From Sinorhizobium sp. BG8 (lineage in GTDB: Bacteria > Pseudomonadota > Alphaproteobacteria > Rhizobiales > Rhizobiaceae), in NCBI RefSeq assembly GCF_016864555.1, contig NZ_CP044012.1, forward strand, positions 182,501-246,500: 64,000 bases of DNA, read 5' to 3'. The notes under the pieces are model-generated. The model had not been told where the DNA came from. It worked only from the letters and a program-made list of their open reading frames with translations, and did no database searches. Shown here one piece after another: positions 45,499 through 55,522 of the stretch (within the stretch, counting starts at the first letter, position 1; each line of letters begins with the position of its first letter). A program made the position numbers and the translations under genes.

Positions 45499-45527
45499 GG
45501 TGATGACGGCTCCCTGTTCATTAAAAA

Positions 45528-46301
<774 letters not shown>

Positions 46302-46325
46302 GGTCGGCTACCCTTGCCTGTTGGC

Positions 46326-47669
46326 TCAGTTGCTGGCCGCTTCGCGCGGCGTGATGCCCTTTTCCGCAGCGTAGGCGGCAGCCTTCGCCTTGATCACGTC
46401 GGCAAAGAGTGTGGAATCCGCCTTGATCCAGTCGGTCTTGGTATCCCAGGATTCGCCGTTCCACTGGATGATCTTGGCCGCGATGGTCTCGCCCTTGTGG
46501 TTGTCGATGGTGGTCTTCAGCGGGCTGATCAGACCCTCGGCGCCGAGTTCAGCAATGCGGTTCTGGTCGATATTGAGGTTTTCAAGCGCCCACTGGCCTT
46601 CTTCGTTGTTGAGCGGCTTGTTGCCGAACTTCTTCTGTCCAGTGCGCAATGCCTCGACGAATGTGATGGCCTCGATCACGCCGTAGTTGTAGTAGACCGT
46701 ACCGAACTTGCTGTTGTCCTTGAGGTCCGACTTGCCCTTGTCGAGGATGTTTTCCTTGAGTGTCTTCAGGATGCCGTAGTCGGTGCCCGGGGGGAAAACC
46801 GAGACGGCAAGATACCCCTTGGCGGCAGCGCCCGCCGGGCGGGCATCATCTTCCGAACCACTCCAGATATCGCCGATGATGCGATCGGCCGGGAAGCCGA
46901 CGCGGGCGGCGGTCTTGATAGCGACCGGCGTCATGACACCCCAGCCGCGGAGGAATACCCAGTCGGCACCGGCGCGGCGGATCTGCTGCCACTGTGCCTG
47001 CTGCTGTTCGCCGGGATGCGGAACAGGGATTTGAATATCCTCGAAGCCGTATTTCTTCGCGAGAATGCCGAGTGGTTCGATCGTATCGCGGCCGTAGCCC
47101 GAGTCATGATAGAGCGTCGCGATCTTGACGCCCTTCAACTTTTCGTAGCCGCCGGCCTGCTGGGCAATGTAGTCGACGATGATCTGGGCTTCGCTCCAGT
47201 AGTCGAAAATCAGCGGGTATTGATAGGGAAACACACGGCCGTCGGTCGCGATGTTCTGGCCGCCACCGGGGCTGACGATCGGGATTTTGTCGATGCGCGC
47301 CTTGTCTGTGAGCGCCACGTCCAGACCGCTCGAATGTGGATAGATCGCGGCCGTCAGCGCGCCGTTATAGCCGCCTTTATAGCGCTCGTAGCACTCGATG
47401 CCGCGCTCGATCGTATAGGCGGTTTCGCATTCCTGGATCAGGATCTTGACGCCGTTCACGCCGCCCTCGACCTCGTTCACGTAGCGCAGATAGTCGATGT
47501 TGCCCGCGCCGAACGGGATGAAGGACGGTGCGTATGGACCAGTGCGATAGGTGAAGAGCGGATAGAGCTGCTGACCGGCACCGTCCTCTGCCTGCACCGG
47601 CGCGCTTAGGCTTGCGGCAGCCATCAAGGCTCCGGCCGCAAGGGCGATGGATTTCGAGAGTATCGACAT
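46326..47669 (-). CDS. ABC transporter periplasmic substrate-binding protein (LivK-like)
   Basis: A 447-residue type I periplasmic binding protein. The signal peptide MSILSKSIALAAGALMAAAS is cut near VQAED. The body has FTYRTGPYAPSFIPFGAGNI, ILIQECETAYTIERGIECYE and ATLYHDSGYGRDTIEPLGIL, a longer form than LivK (about 370 residues). Such long forms carry ligands other than branched-chain amino acids. In this operon the cargo is probably an organosulfur compound, which is an inference. The ATG at 47669 is chosen because it places the signal peptide at the N-terminus. Confidence 0.92.
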   Translation of the reverse strand: MSILSKSIALAAGALMAAASLSAPVQAEDGAGQQLYPLFTYRTGPYAPSFIPFGAGNIDYLRYVNEVEGGVNGVKILIQECETAYTIERGIECYERYKGGYNGALTAAIYPHSSGLDVALTDKARIDKIPIVSPGGGQNIATDGRVFPYQYPLIFDYWSEAQIIVDYIAQQAGGYEKLKGVKIATLYHDSGYGRDTIEPLGILAKKYGFEDIQIPVPHPGEQQQAQWQQIRRAGADWVFLRGWGVMTPVAIKTAARVGFPADRIIGDIWSGSEDDARPAGAAAKGYLAVSVFPPGTDYGILKTLKENILDKGKSDLKDNSKFGTVYYNYGVIEAITFVEALRTGQKKFGNKPLNNEEGQWALENLNIDQNRIAELGAEGLISPLKTTIDNHKGETIAAKIIQWNGESWDTKTDWIKADSTLFADVIKAKAAAYAAEKGITPREAASN

Positions 47670-47767
47670 GGTTACCCCTTGTGTGTCGCTTCGAGAATGG
47701 CGCCGATGGTTATAGGAACGGGCGGAAGATCCGGCGCCAAGCCCGATCCGCACGCGGAACTGGGTGG

Positions 47768-48835
47768 CTAGCGTCTGAACCGCGCCTGAAGTGCCTCCAC
47801 GCCGCGCCGTATCCAGGCGGAAAGCCCGTCCGGCTCCTTGATCAGGATGAAGATGATGATCGCACCGAAGATCACGCGCTGGAGATTGGTGATCGCACCC
47901 TGATCGCTGAGATAGGCAACGTTGGAGGCAAGCACGAGATGATCGAGCAGGATCGGCGTCAGCACGATAAAGGCCGCACCGAGGAAATTGCCGAAGATCG
48001 TCGCCGTCCCGCCGATGAGCACGATGAACAGGACCTGAAACGACTTGTCGAGATTGTAGGTATAGGCATCGGCCGTGCCGAGATAGGCGAAGCCCCAGAG
48101 CACGCCGGTTATTCCGAGGAAGAAGGAGCTGACTGCGTAGGCCTGCAGCTTGCGGCGAGCGACCCGGATGCCGAGCACTGACGCCGCCGTTTCCATGTCA
48201 CGGATCGCCATCCATTCACGCCCGAGCCGACTTTTGACCACCAGAAAGGCAAGACCGATCAGCAGGACCGTGACTGTCGCAACCAGCAGATAACGCCCGA
48301 CGGGCGACTGCAGGCCGTATCCGAAAATCTCCAGACGCGGGGCCGAAATGGTGAGCGACTGGCTGTTGTTCGAAAACCACGGATAGTTGGTGAACAGCCA
48401 CTGGAAGAAGAACTGCGCGCCGAGCGTGGAGGCACCAAGGTAGAACCCTTTGATCCTGAGCGCCGGCAGGCCGAAGAAGATCCCGACCGCGGCCGCGATC
48501 ACGCCAGCCAGCAGCAGAACGAGCGGAAGCGGGAGCCCCGGCACACGCAGGATCAGGTTATAGGCAGAAAACACGCCGACCGACATGAAGGCGGCGGAAC
48601 CCAGCGAGACAAGCCCGGCATAGCCCTGCAGAAGGTTGAGCGAGATGCCAGCCAGCCCCATGACGATTGTGGGGATGATGATCGAGCTCAGCCAATAGTC
48701 CGTCGCGATCGCAGGCACGACGCCGAAGGCGATGGCGAGGCCTGCAATGACGAGGGCAGTCCGCAGAAGCGTCGAGCCGGATGGAACAGAGGAGGCAGCG
48801 CCGACATCCAAGATGTTGTCCTGAACGGTGGTCAT
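47768..48835 (-). CDS. Branched-chain-type ABC transporter permease (LivM)
   Basis: A 355-residue membrane protein with about ten helices. IVMGLAGISLNLLQGYAGLV and LPALRIKGFYLGASTLGAQF are LivM hallmarks, and FLGITGVLWGFAYLGTADAY lies before the last helices. It is longer than many LivM proteins because of an N-terminal leader of about 25 residues. It lies three bases downstream of the LivH gene. Confidence 0.93.
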   Translation of the reverse strand: MTTVQDNILDVGAASSVPSGSTLLRTALVIAGLAIAFGVVPAIATDYWLSSIIIPTIVMGLAGISLNLLQGYAGLVSLGSAAFMSVGVFSAYNLILRVPGLPLPLVLLLAGVIAAAVGIFFGLPALRIKGFYLGASTLGAQFFFQWLFTNYPWFSNNSQSLTISAPRLEIFGYGLQSPVGRYLLVATVTVLLIGLAFLVVKSRLGREWMAIRDMETAASVLGIRVARRKLQAYAVSSFFLGITGVLWGFAYLGTADAYTYNLDKSFQVLFIVLIGGTATIFGNFLGAAFIVLTPILLDHLVLASNVAYLSDQGAITNLQRVIFGAIIIFILIKEPDGLSAWIRRGVEALQARFRR

Positions 48836-48838
48836 GGG

Positions 48839-49720
48839 TCAGACCCTTTCGATGTCGCGATCGCCGAAAAGACCGGCGGGACGAACGAGGAGAAATGCGA
48901 CGGCGAGGATGTAGGCGAACCAGGTCGAAACGCTGCCGTTGACCAGCGGGCCGAGATAGATATCGGCCAGCGCCTCGCTGGCGCCGACGATGAGCCCGCC
49001 GACGATGGCGCCGGGGATCGAGGAGAAGCCACCAATGATCAGAACAGGCAGCGCCTTCAGCGTGATGAGCGACAGCGAATACTGGACGCCTTGCCGCGCG
49101 CCCCAGAGCAAGCCGGCGATCAGAGCGACTATACCGGCAACGCTCCAGACAATGCGCCAGATGACGGGAAGACGGATGCCGATCGATTGGGCGGCCAGCG
49201 TATCGTCGGCCACGGCGCGAAGCGACACGCCCATGCGTGTCTTGCTGAAGACGATCGCAAGCACAACGACGAGAGCAATGACGATGAGCGAGGCGACGAT
49301 ATCGAACCAACTGATAAACAATCCGCCGTAATCCTCGGCGATATCCTCGATGCCGATGTCGAGCATATGCACGTCGGTTCCGAGAAAAAACTGCGCCGCG
49401 CCGTCGATGACGAAGGAGAGTCCAAGCGTGGCCATGAACAGGGTCAGCGGATCGCGGTTGCGAAGCGGACGCAGAACCAGCGCCTCGATGACGACAGCCG
49501 TCACGATCATCAGTGCGGAGGTTGCCGCGAAGGCGACCCAGAAATTTATCCCGCGCTCGACGAGCGTCACGAACACCAGCGCCGCCAGAAAGACCATGGC
49601 GCCCTGGGCGAAGTTGAAGACGCCTGAAGCCTTGTAGATCAGCACGAAGCCAATGGCGACGAGGCCATACATCAGACCGGCAAAAAGACCGGCGATCAGA
49701 GTTTCGAGAAAATAGGCCAC
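48839..49720 (-). CDS. Branched-chain-type ABC transporter permease (LivH)
   Basis: A 293-residue membrane protein of the LivH subgroup: LIAGLFAGLMYGLVAIGFVL, YKASGVFNFAQGAMVFLAAL, RAVADDTLAAQSIGI and GSVSTWFAYILAVAFLLVRP near the end. A GTG at 49720, after AAGGGGA, fits the family start (VAYFLETLIAG); the reading frame runs further upstream but that part has no family match and overlaps livG. It is part of the sulfur-linked operon. Confidence 0.92.
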   Translation of the reverse strand: MAYFLETLIAGLFAGLMYGLVAIGFVLIYKASGVFNFAQGAMVFLAALVFVTLVERGINFWVAFAATSALMIVTAVVIEALVLRPLRNRDPLTLFMATLGLSFVIDGAAQFFLGTDVHMLDIGIEDIAEDYGGLFISWFDIVASLIVIALVVVLAIVFSKTRMGVSLRAVADDTLAAQSIGIRLPVIWRIVWSVAGIVALIAGLLWGARQGVQYSLSLITLKALPVLIIGGFSSIPGAIVGGLIVGASEALADIYLGPLVNGSVSTWFAYILAVAFLLVRPAGLFGDRDIERV

Positions 49721-49730
49721 GCCCGTCCCC

Positions 49731-50498
49731 TTAGTGAACTGTGCCGAGATAGGCGGCGATGACATCGGGATTGTTGCGCACCTCATCCGGTGCGCCATCG
49801 GCAACCTTTCGTCCGTAGTCGAGGACGACGATATGGCTGGCGAGCCCGAGCACGATGCCAACATCATGCTCGATCAACACAATGGTCGTGCCGAAGGCGC
49901 GATTAACCTCGCTGATGATGCGGCTCATGTCCTGCTTTTCATCCTGGTTCATGCCGGCCATCGGCTCGTCGAGCAGCAGGAGCTTGGGCTCGGAAACCAG
50001 GGCGCGCGCGAGATCGACCCGCTTCTGGATGCCATAGGGCAGCGTCGAGACGATCCGCCCGACGTAGGTTTCCAATCCGAGGAAGGCGATCACCCGTTCG
50101 GCCCGCGCGCTGAAATCACCGCGCTCTTTCCTGTCACGGCCGAAACGGAAGACGTTTTCGAAGAAGCTCGCCTCACCGCGGCGGGAAAGGCCAGAAAGGA
50201 CGTTCTCCCGTACGCTCAACCGGCGAAACAGCGCATTGTGCTGGAAGGTGCGCCCGATGCCGAGACGTGCGGCGGTGCCCGGCCGGATCGCGCCAAAATG
50301 GCTACCATCGAAGACGATATCTCCAGAATCGGCTCGATAAACGCCATTGATAACGTTCAGCAATGAGCTCTTGCCGGCGCCATTCGGGCCGATTAGTGCG
50401 CAAATTTCGCCCTGGGCAACCGTGAAACTCAGTGAATTCAGCGCCTTCACACCACGGAAGGAAAGCGAGACGTCATTCAGCTCAAGCAGGTTTGTCAT
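49731..50498 (-). CDS. Branched-chain-type ABC transporter ATPase (LivG)
   Basis: A 255-residue ATPase of the LivG subgroup. Walker A is GPNGAGKSS, followed by GIGRTFQHNALFRRLSVREN. The signature LPYGIQKRVDLARAL deviates from the usual LSYGQQRR in this subgroup, and Walker B is LLLDEPMAGMN. It begins five bases after the flavin monooxygenase gene. The ATG at 50498 is chosen since the ATPase fold starts there. Confidence 0.94.
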   Translation of the reverse strand: MTNLLELNDVSLSFRGVKALNSLSFTVAQGEICALIGPNGAGKSSLLNVINGVYRADSGDIVFDGSHFGAIRPGTAARLGIGRTFQHNALFRRLSVRENVLSGLSRRGEASFFENVFRFGRDRKERGDFSARAERVIAFLGLETYVGRIVSTLPYGIQKRVDLARALVSEPKLLLLDEPMAGMNQDEKQDMSRIISEVNRAFGTTIVLIEHDVGIVLGLASHIVVLDYGRKVADGAPDEVRNNPDVIAAYLGTVH

Positions 50499-50503
50499 GA
50501 ACC

Positions 50504-51922
50504 TCAGCCCTTCGCGCTCTTCAGGGCGGTCACGACGGCACCTGCTTCGCGTCGCTTCACGGCTTCGATATCGCGATATCCCGCACCCGGATGACTGGCG
50601 GGAAGATAGGGACCGTCGCCAAAGAGCTTTTCGCGCAACGTGCCCGGCTTGTAGGCCGTTGGATAAGCTCCGCGCTTCTGCAGTTCCGGCACAATGAAAT
50701 TGACGACATCCTCGAAGCTGTCCGGCGTCACCGCATAGGCGAGATTGAAGCCATCGACATCGGTATCCTCGACCCATTCCTGCAGGATGTCGGCGATGCG
50801 TTCGGGTGAACCGACAATGACCGGTCCGAGACCGCCGATGCCGCCGAACTGCGCAAGCTCGTCAATGGTCCAGGACTTGTCACCACCCGCCAGGTGTTCG
50901 ACCACCGACTGGATCGCATTGGTCTCGACCTTCTTGACGAGATCGGTGGGCGCGTACTGACCGAAGTCGATACCGCTCCAGCCGGACATGAAGACGAGCG
51001 AGCCGTCATAGGAGACGTAGCTCTTGTACTCCTCGAATTTCTTCTGCGCCTTTTCCTCGGTCTCGTCGGTGATGATCGTCAGCAGGGTGTAGATATAGAC
51101 CTTGCTCGGATCGCGCCCTGCCGCCGCCGCACGCTGGCGGATCTCCGCCACATAGGCCTTGAGCACCGACTTGGTTGGCGCGGCAACGAAGACACATTCG
51201 GCATGCTGAGCCGCGAAGGACTTGCCGGGACCGGATGCGCCCGCCTGGTAGAGAACCGGTGTGCGCTGCGGCGAAGGCTCGGTCAGGCTGTAGCCGGGAA
51301 CATCGAAATATTTGCCCTTGTGCCCAATCTCATGAACCTTTTCCGGATGGGTAAAGATGCGCTTGTCGCCATCGCGCACCACCGCGCCCTCTTCCCATGA
51401 ACCCTCCAGCAGTTTGTAGAGGACCTCGACATATTCGCCCGCCACATCATAGCGATTGTCATGGCGGCGCAGTCCTCCTTCTCCGATGTTCTTGGCGCCG
51501 CTTTCGAGATAGGACGTGACAATGTTCCAACCGACGCGACCCTTCGAATGATGGTCCGCAGTCGCGATCCGACGGGCAAACGTGTAGGGATGCTCAAAGG
51601 ATGTCGAAGCGGTGATGCCTATGCCGAGATGTTCGGTCGCGAGCGCGATTGGGGCTGCGAGCTGCAGCGGGTCGTTGACCGGGATCTGCGCTGCCTGATG
51701 GATCGCGTGGTAGTTCGAGCCCTTGTAGACGTCATAATAGCCAATAACGTCTGCGATGAAGATACCATCGAAAATACCGCGCTCCAGCGTGCGGGCGAGA
51801 TCCTGCCAGTAATCCAGATCCTTGTATTTCCACGATTTGTCACGCGGATGCGCCCATAGACCGGGCGACTGATGGCCCACGCAGTTCATGTCGAAGGCGT
51901 TGAAGCGGATTGCCCTGGTCAT
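50504..51922 (-). CDS. Flavin-dependent monooxygenase of the NtaA/SnaA/DszA (DmoA-like) group
   Basis: A 472-residue bacterial-luciferase-like TIM-barrel enzyme. NAFDMNCVGHQSPGLWAHP, FDGIFIADVIGYYDVYKGS, HHSKGRVGWNIVTSYLESGA, SPQRTPVLYQAGASGPGKSF and DGFNLAYAVTPDSFED are motifs of the NtaA/SnaA/DszA/DmoA family. The opening closely resembles dimethyl-sulfide monooxygenase DmoA as recalled from the literature. It needs reduced FMN from a separate reductase, which is absent here. It is the first gene of the operon. Likely substrates are sulfides, sulfones or similar compounds; the precise one is unknown. Confidence 0.9.
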   Translation of the reverse strand: MTRAIRFNAFDMNCVGHQSPGLWAHPRDKSWKYKDLDYWQDLARTLERGIFDGIFIADVIGYYDVYKGSNYHAIHQAAQIPVNDPLQLAAPIALATEHLGIGITASTSFEHPYTFARRIATADHHSKGRVGWNIVTSYLESGAKNIGEGGLRRHDNRYDVAGEYVEVLYKLLEGSWEEGAVVRDGDKRIFTHPEKVHEIGHKGKYFDVPGYSLTEPSPQRTPVLYQAGASGPGKSFAAQHAECVFVAAPTKSVLKAYVAEIRQRAAAAGRDPSKVYIYTLLTIITDETEEKAQKKFEEYKSYVSYDGSLVFMSGWSGIDFGQYAPTDLVKKVETNAIQSVVEHLAGGDKSWTIDELAQFGGIGGLGPVIVGSPERIADILQEWVEDTDVDGFNLAYAVTPDSFEDVVNFIVPELQKRGAYPTAYKPGTLREKLFGDGPYLPASHPGAGYRDIEAVKRREAGAVVTALKSAKG

Positions 51923-52344
51923 CGTTCGGCCCCTTATTTGCGATGAGGAAGCCTAGTTGGCGACGAGATGTTAATACAGTTTCTCTATATTTTATATGTA
52001 CTATTTTCAAAAAATTCGTTCCTCAGATCGGTCTGTGGAGAGCATAAGCTGGTTCTTGGACCGTTTAGGCCCCCATCGATGGTGGCTATATAGAGAACAG
52101 GCTTGTCTGACTTACACACTCGAAAAGAACAGAACCAACACTCCGTTTCACGCGGGATAACGACCCGGCTTGCCATGGGGGACATCCCATGCGGTCGCAA
52201 ACCCTGCTTCAGATGATCTTTGGCTTGCGCTAATAAAGAGAACTTCTCCACTTCTTAAGGAGCCGCCAGCAAAATTTTCCTTGGTTTAAGAACCAGAGTT
52301 TGTAATTTGCGTGCGACAATTTTCGATAGTTCAAAGGAAGTTCC
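51923..52344. other. Divergent promoter region of the sulfur operon and rpsU
   Basis: About 420 bases without a gene. An AT-rich stretch at 51970-52015 next to the monooxygenase gene holds TATAG...CTGTA half-sites on the minus strand (51975-51989), similar to the palindrome at 41615. Confidence 0.45.
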
Positions 52345-52578
52345 ATGCAGGTTTTGGTTCGCGACAACAATGTCGATCAGGCGCTCCGCGTATTAAAGAA
52401 GAAGCTTCAGCGGGAAGGCATTTTTCGCGAAATGCGCACGCGCGAGGCTTTCGAAAAGCCATCCGTGAAGAAAGCACGTGAAAAGGCAGAGGCAATCAGC
52501 CGCCAGCGCAAGCTTGCGCGCAAAAAGATGCAGCGTGAAGGTCTCTTGCCCTCCCCTAAGAAGAAACCTGGCAGATAA
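52345..52578 (+). CDS. rpsU: 30S ribosomal protein S21
   Basis: A 77-residue S21. [20 protein letters not shown] and [20 protein letters not shown] match the alphaproteobacterial S21 core, with a Lys/Arg-rich tail (SPKKKPGR). AGGAAGTTCC precedes the ATG. Rhizobia often have two or three S21 paralogues, and its isolation from other ribosomal genes suggests an accessory copy. Confidence 0.94.
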   Translation: MQVLVRDNNVDQALRVLKKKLQREGIFREMRTREAFEKPSVKKAREKAEAISRQRKLARKKMQREGLLPSPKKKPGR

Positions 52579-53004
52579 TCCCGAACGATCAGACGCATTG
52601 CGGTTCACGAAAATCTGGTCCCGCGTCCGATCTCGCGGTCCCACCTGATGACGAAAGCAGAGATGACAGCCGCGGAGGCAGTTCAATCGCCTCTCTGAAA
52701 TTCGAGTCGAAGAGATAGTCGCAGCAGCCCTCCAAAACGGCGCGCTTCATTTGGCGCGCCCTCTTGGCATCTTGCTGGATGTCCCGCTTGCAGCTTTGGG
52801 TGAAATTCCCGGCGGCAAATGTCAATCGGTGGAATACGCGGCAAGAAAACGGTTCGGGGTAACACATCGAGAAGTTCTAGGAGCCTGCAGTCAGTTTACT
52901 CCCGATGAGATACGAAAATGTGGCCCGCATAATGGAGCCCTTGCCTTTTGTGTTATAGCCCCCGGGATGCCGACATGGCCCCCCGGAGGCTTCAGAGGTC
53001 TGAC
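52579..53004. other. No gene recognised
   Basis: About 425 bases between rpsU and the convergent ribB gene. No convincing frame was seen. Confidence 0.45.
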
Positions 53005-53628
53005 TTACGCAGCGGAAACCATGTTCTGTTCCATGAACTGAATCAGGTCTTGGATCGTTATGAGCGGCATTTTGTGTACTTCGGCGAACAACAAAAGATC
53101 AGGAAGTCGAGCCATCGTTCCATCATCATTTGCGACTTCACAGATCACACCGGACCCTGCCATACCAGCCATACGCGCGAGATCCACGGCCGCTTCCGTG
53201 TGACCGGGGCGAGCACAAACACCGCCAGGGTGGGCGCGGAGTGGGAAAATGTGACCGGGACGGGCAAATTCCGAAGATCGGGCTTCGGGGTCCATCAGAG
53301 CCTTGACCGTCGCGGCGCGATCGGATGCGGAGATACCAGTGGTCGTTCCGGGCAGGTAATCGACGGACACGGTGAAAGCCGTCTTGTGCAGTTCTGTGTT
53401 CTGCGGAACCATTAACGGGATATCCAAAGCGTCGAGACGCTGACCTTCCATCGCCACACAGATCAGTCCGCGCGCATATTTCATCATGAAAGCAATGGTC
53501 TCCGGAGTCACCGCCTCCGAAGCGACTATGATGTCGCCTTCGTTCTCGCGGTCCTCGTCATCCACCACGACGATCATCTCGCCACGCGCCAATGCCGCGA
53601 TTGCGTCTTCAATTTTCGAGATTGCCAT
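53005..53628 (-). CDS. ribB: 3,4-dihydroxy-2-butanone-4-phosphate synthase
   Basis: A 207-residue stand-alone DHBP synthase that converts ribulose-5-phosphate to 3,4-dihydroxy-2-butanone-4-phosphate and formate for riboflavin synthesis. The signature IVVDDEDRENEGDII holds the metal and substrate ligands, and HPGGVCARPGHTEAAVDLA is the second conserved stretch. It lacks the GTP cyclohydrolase II half found in RibBA. The ATG at 53628 has AAAGG upstream. An FMN riboswitch lies 113 bases upstream, so flavin level controls it. Confidence 0.96.
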   Translation of the reverse strand: MAISKIEDAIAALARGEMIVVVDDEDRENEGDIIVASEAVTPETIAFMMKYARGLICVAMEGQRLDALDIPLMVPQNTELHKTAFTVSVDYLPGTTTGISASDRAATVKALMDPEARSSEFARPGHIFPLRAHPGGVCARPGHTEAAVDLARMAGMAGSGVICEVANDDGTMARLPDLLLFAEVHKMPLITIQDLIQFMEQNMVSAA

Positions 53629-53741
53629 TTCATTGCCTTTCAAGGGTGCCGTTTTCGGCGTTAAACCGCGGCTTTCGACCGCTATTCATCCCTTGGGCGA
53701 ACAGGCCCGCATACCGCTCGAACGAGCGGCTCTACAGACAT

Positions 53742-53880
53742 GTTCTCTTCCATCCGGACTTTAACCGTCGGCCCCGGCCTCTCACCGGGTCTGCTGACCT
53801 TCCACTTTCGCGGAAGCGCTCGCGGGCTCCCGGATCACTCCGGATACCGCCGGTGGGGAGTTTCACCCCGCCCTGAGAAC
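53742..53880 (-). promoter_or_regulatory. FMN riboswitch (RFN element) controlling ribB
   Basis: On the minus strand the leader opens with GTTCTCAGGGCGGGGTGAAA, continues with CTCCCCACCGGCGGT, and closes with GTCCGGATGGAAGAGAAC. These are the conserved RFN boxes, with GTTCTC and GAGAAC pairing as helix P1. Between it and ribB a CCGCTCG/CGAGCGG hairpin (53714-53729) lies, without a T-tract; the switch may act on translation or via Rho. Confidence 0.95.
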
Positions 53881-53967
53881 ACTGTTTAAATAGCTCCGAC
53901 ACCGGGACAGATTCAAGAAAAAAGCATCAACAATCTGTTCACCATCGCAACACGCACCGAGGTGACG

Positions 53968-54720
53968 TCAATGCGCTGATAGCACCTCTGCTATCGCCAC
54001 GAAGTCGGACGCTTTCAGCGATGCTCCCCCAACAAGTGCACCATCCACATAATCGACAGCGAAAATTGATGCAGCATTGTCTGGCTTTACCGACCCACCA
54101 TATAGCAAGGAGATCGAGCCTCCTGAGCCTCCAAATCGCTGCTTAAGAGCTTCGTACATCGCCAGATGAACTTCTCCTATTTGCGCAACTGTCGGCACCC
54201 GCCCCGTGCCGATCGCCCATACAGGTTCGTACGCAATGACGGTGTTTGCGGCGGTGGCAACTGCGGGGACGGAGGCCGCGAGCTGTCGCTCGACAATCTC
54301 AATTGTTCGCCCGGCATCGCGCTCTTCCTGCGTTTCGCCAACGCAAATGATGGCCACCAGGCCACTCTGTGTTGCTGCAGCCGCTTTAGTTGACACCAGG
54401 TTATCAGTCTCACGGTGGTCCGACCTACGCTCCGAATGACCAAGGATGACATACCTCGCACCGGCGTCCAGAAGCATTTCCGCCGAAGTGTCCCCCGTAA
54501 ACGCGCCCGATCGTTGAGGGTGGCAATCCTGGCCTCCAACCGAAAGCTTCGAGCTGCAGCAGACGACGCTGGCGCGCTCGATGAGCGTGAATGGAGGAAC
54601 GACGACGAGACCGCATGTCAGCCGTTCCGCAGCGTCAGCCATCGCTTTGATCTCTCCCAGTGACGAGGAGAGACCGTTCATTTTCCAGTTTCCTACAAGC
54701 AGTTTCTTACGCATTTCCAT
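53968..54720 (-). CDS. tpiA: Triosephosphate isomerase
   Basis: A 250-residue TIM barrel interconverting DHAP and glyceraldehyde-3-phosphate. Landmarks: GNWKMNG (Lys), ILGHSERR (catalytic His), [11 protein letters not shown] (catalytic Glu) and [10 protein letters not shown] (phosphate loop). All are canonical, so the triose reaction is likely, although erythritol-type paralogues (EryH-like isomerases) look similar. The ATG at 54720 overlaps the SDR stop codon (TGATG). As last gene of the sugar operon it fits clearance of DHAP made by the divergent transketolase. Confidence 0.94.
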   Translation of the reverse strand: MEMRKKLLVGNWKMNGLSSSLGEIKAMADAAERLTCGLVVVPPFTLIERASVVCCSSKLSVGGQDCHPQRSGAFTGDTSAEMLLDAGARYVILGHSERRSDHRETDNLVSTKAAAATQSGLVAIICVGETQEERDAGRTIEIVERQLAASVPAVATAANTVIAYEPVWAIGTGRVPTVAQIGEVHLAMYEALKQRFGGSGGSISLLYGGSVKPDNAASIFAVDYVDGALVGGASLKASDFVAIAEVLSAH

Positions 54721-55508
54721 CACCAGCAGCAGAAGCCACCATCGACAAGCAAATCAACTCCGGTAACGAAACTCGAAGCGTTCGATAACAGGAACACGGC
54801 AGGGCCCACCATTTCGTCGACGTCCGCCATGCGCTGCATCGGCGTCTGCTCTTCGAACAGCTTCGTCTGATGCACCATTTCAGGCCGGGTGTTCATTGGT
54901 GTTGCTGTGTATCCCGGGCTGATCGTGTTTACGCGAATGCCGCGAGCGACCCATTCCATCGCCATCGACTTGGTCATGTGGATGACGCCTGCCTTGGAAG
55001 CGTTGTAGTGACACTGGTTGAGCCCACGATTGACGATAACACCGGACATTGAGGCGATATTGACGATAGAACCGCGTCCGGACTTCAACATCGCCCGCGC
55101 TTCCGCCTGGCAAGACAGGAATACGCCCTTCAGGTTGATGTCCATCATAGTCTGGAACTGGGTTTCTTCCATCTCCTCCGCCGGATTGGCATTGGCAATG
55201 CCCGCCGCATTGACGGCAAGCGTCAGAGAACCGAGTTCCGCCTCGGTTCGCGCAACCGCTTCGTTGAGCGCTGCACCGCTAGTAACGTCGGCGGCGATCT
55301 GGATGCTTCGACGCCCTGCCCGTGCGATGAAATCTGCCGTGTTGGCGAGACCGTCATCCGTGCGGCGGTCGAGCAAGGCGACATCTGCCCCGCACTGGGC
55401 AAGTCCAATCGCAATGCGTTGGCCTATACCACTGCCGGCACCCGTCACGATCGCGACGTTCCCCGAAAGATCGAACAGCTTTGGCGCATTGAGCTTGATG
55501 TCAGACAT
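54720..55508 (-). CDS. Short-chain dehydrogenase/reductase of the sugar regulon
   Basis: A 262-residue classical [11 protein letters not shown] is the cofactor motif, LLDRR follows the second strand (Asp suggests NAD+), VNAAGIAN is the NNAG position and YNASKAG the catalytic Tyr/Lys. The final residues GGFCCW are distinctive. It lies 14 bases downstream of the importer ATPase gene and overlaps tpiA, so it probably oxidises an imported polyol or sugar. Characterised polyol dehydrogenases of this kind act on threitol, xylitol or similar compounds. Confidence 0.9.
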   Translation of the reverse strand: MSDIKLNAPKLFDLSGNVAIVTGAGSGIGQRIAIGLAQCGADVALLDRRTDDGLANTADFIARAGRRSIQIAADVTSGAALNEAVARTEAELGSLTLAVNAAGIANANPAEEMEETQFQTMMDINLKGVFLSCQAEARAMLKSGRGSIVNIASMSGVIVNRGLNQCHYNASKAGVIHMTKSMAMEWVARGIRVNTISPGYTATPMNTRPEMVHQTKLFEEQTPMQRMADVDEMVGPAVFLLSNASSFVTGVDLLVDGGFCCW

Positions 55509-55522
55509 TAAGTATTTCCTTT

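Noticed and set aside
47612-48181. Long plus-strand frames opposite the Liv operon
   Set aside because: Long antisense frames are expected opposite high-GC genes; the minus-strand genes have clear families.
52751-53041. Possible small gene between rpsU and ribB
   Set aside because: It runs into the antisense of ribB and shows no conserved features.
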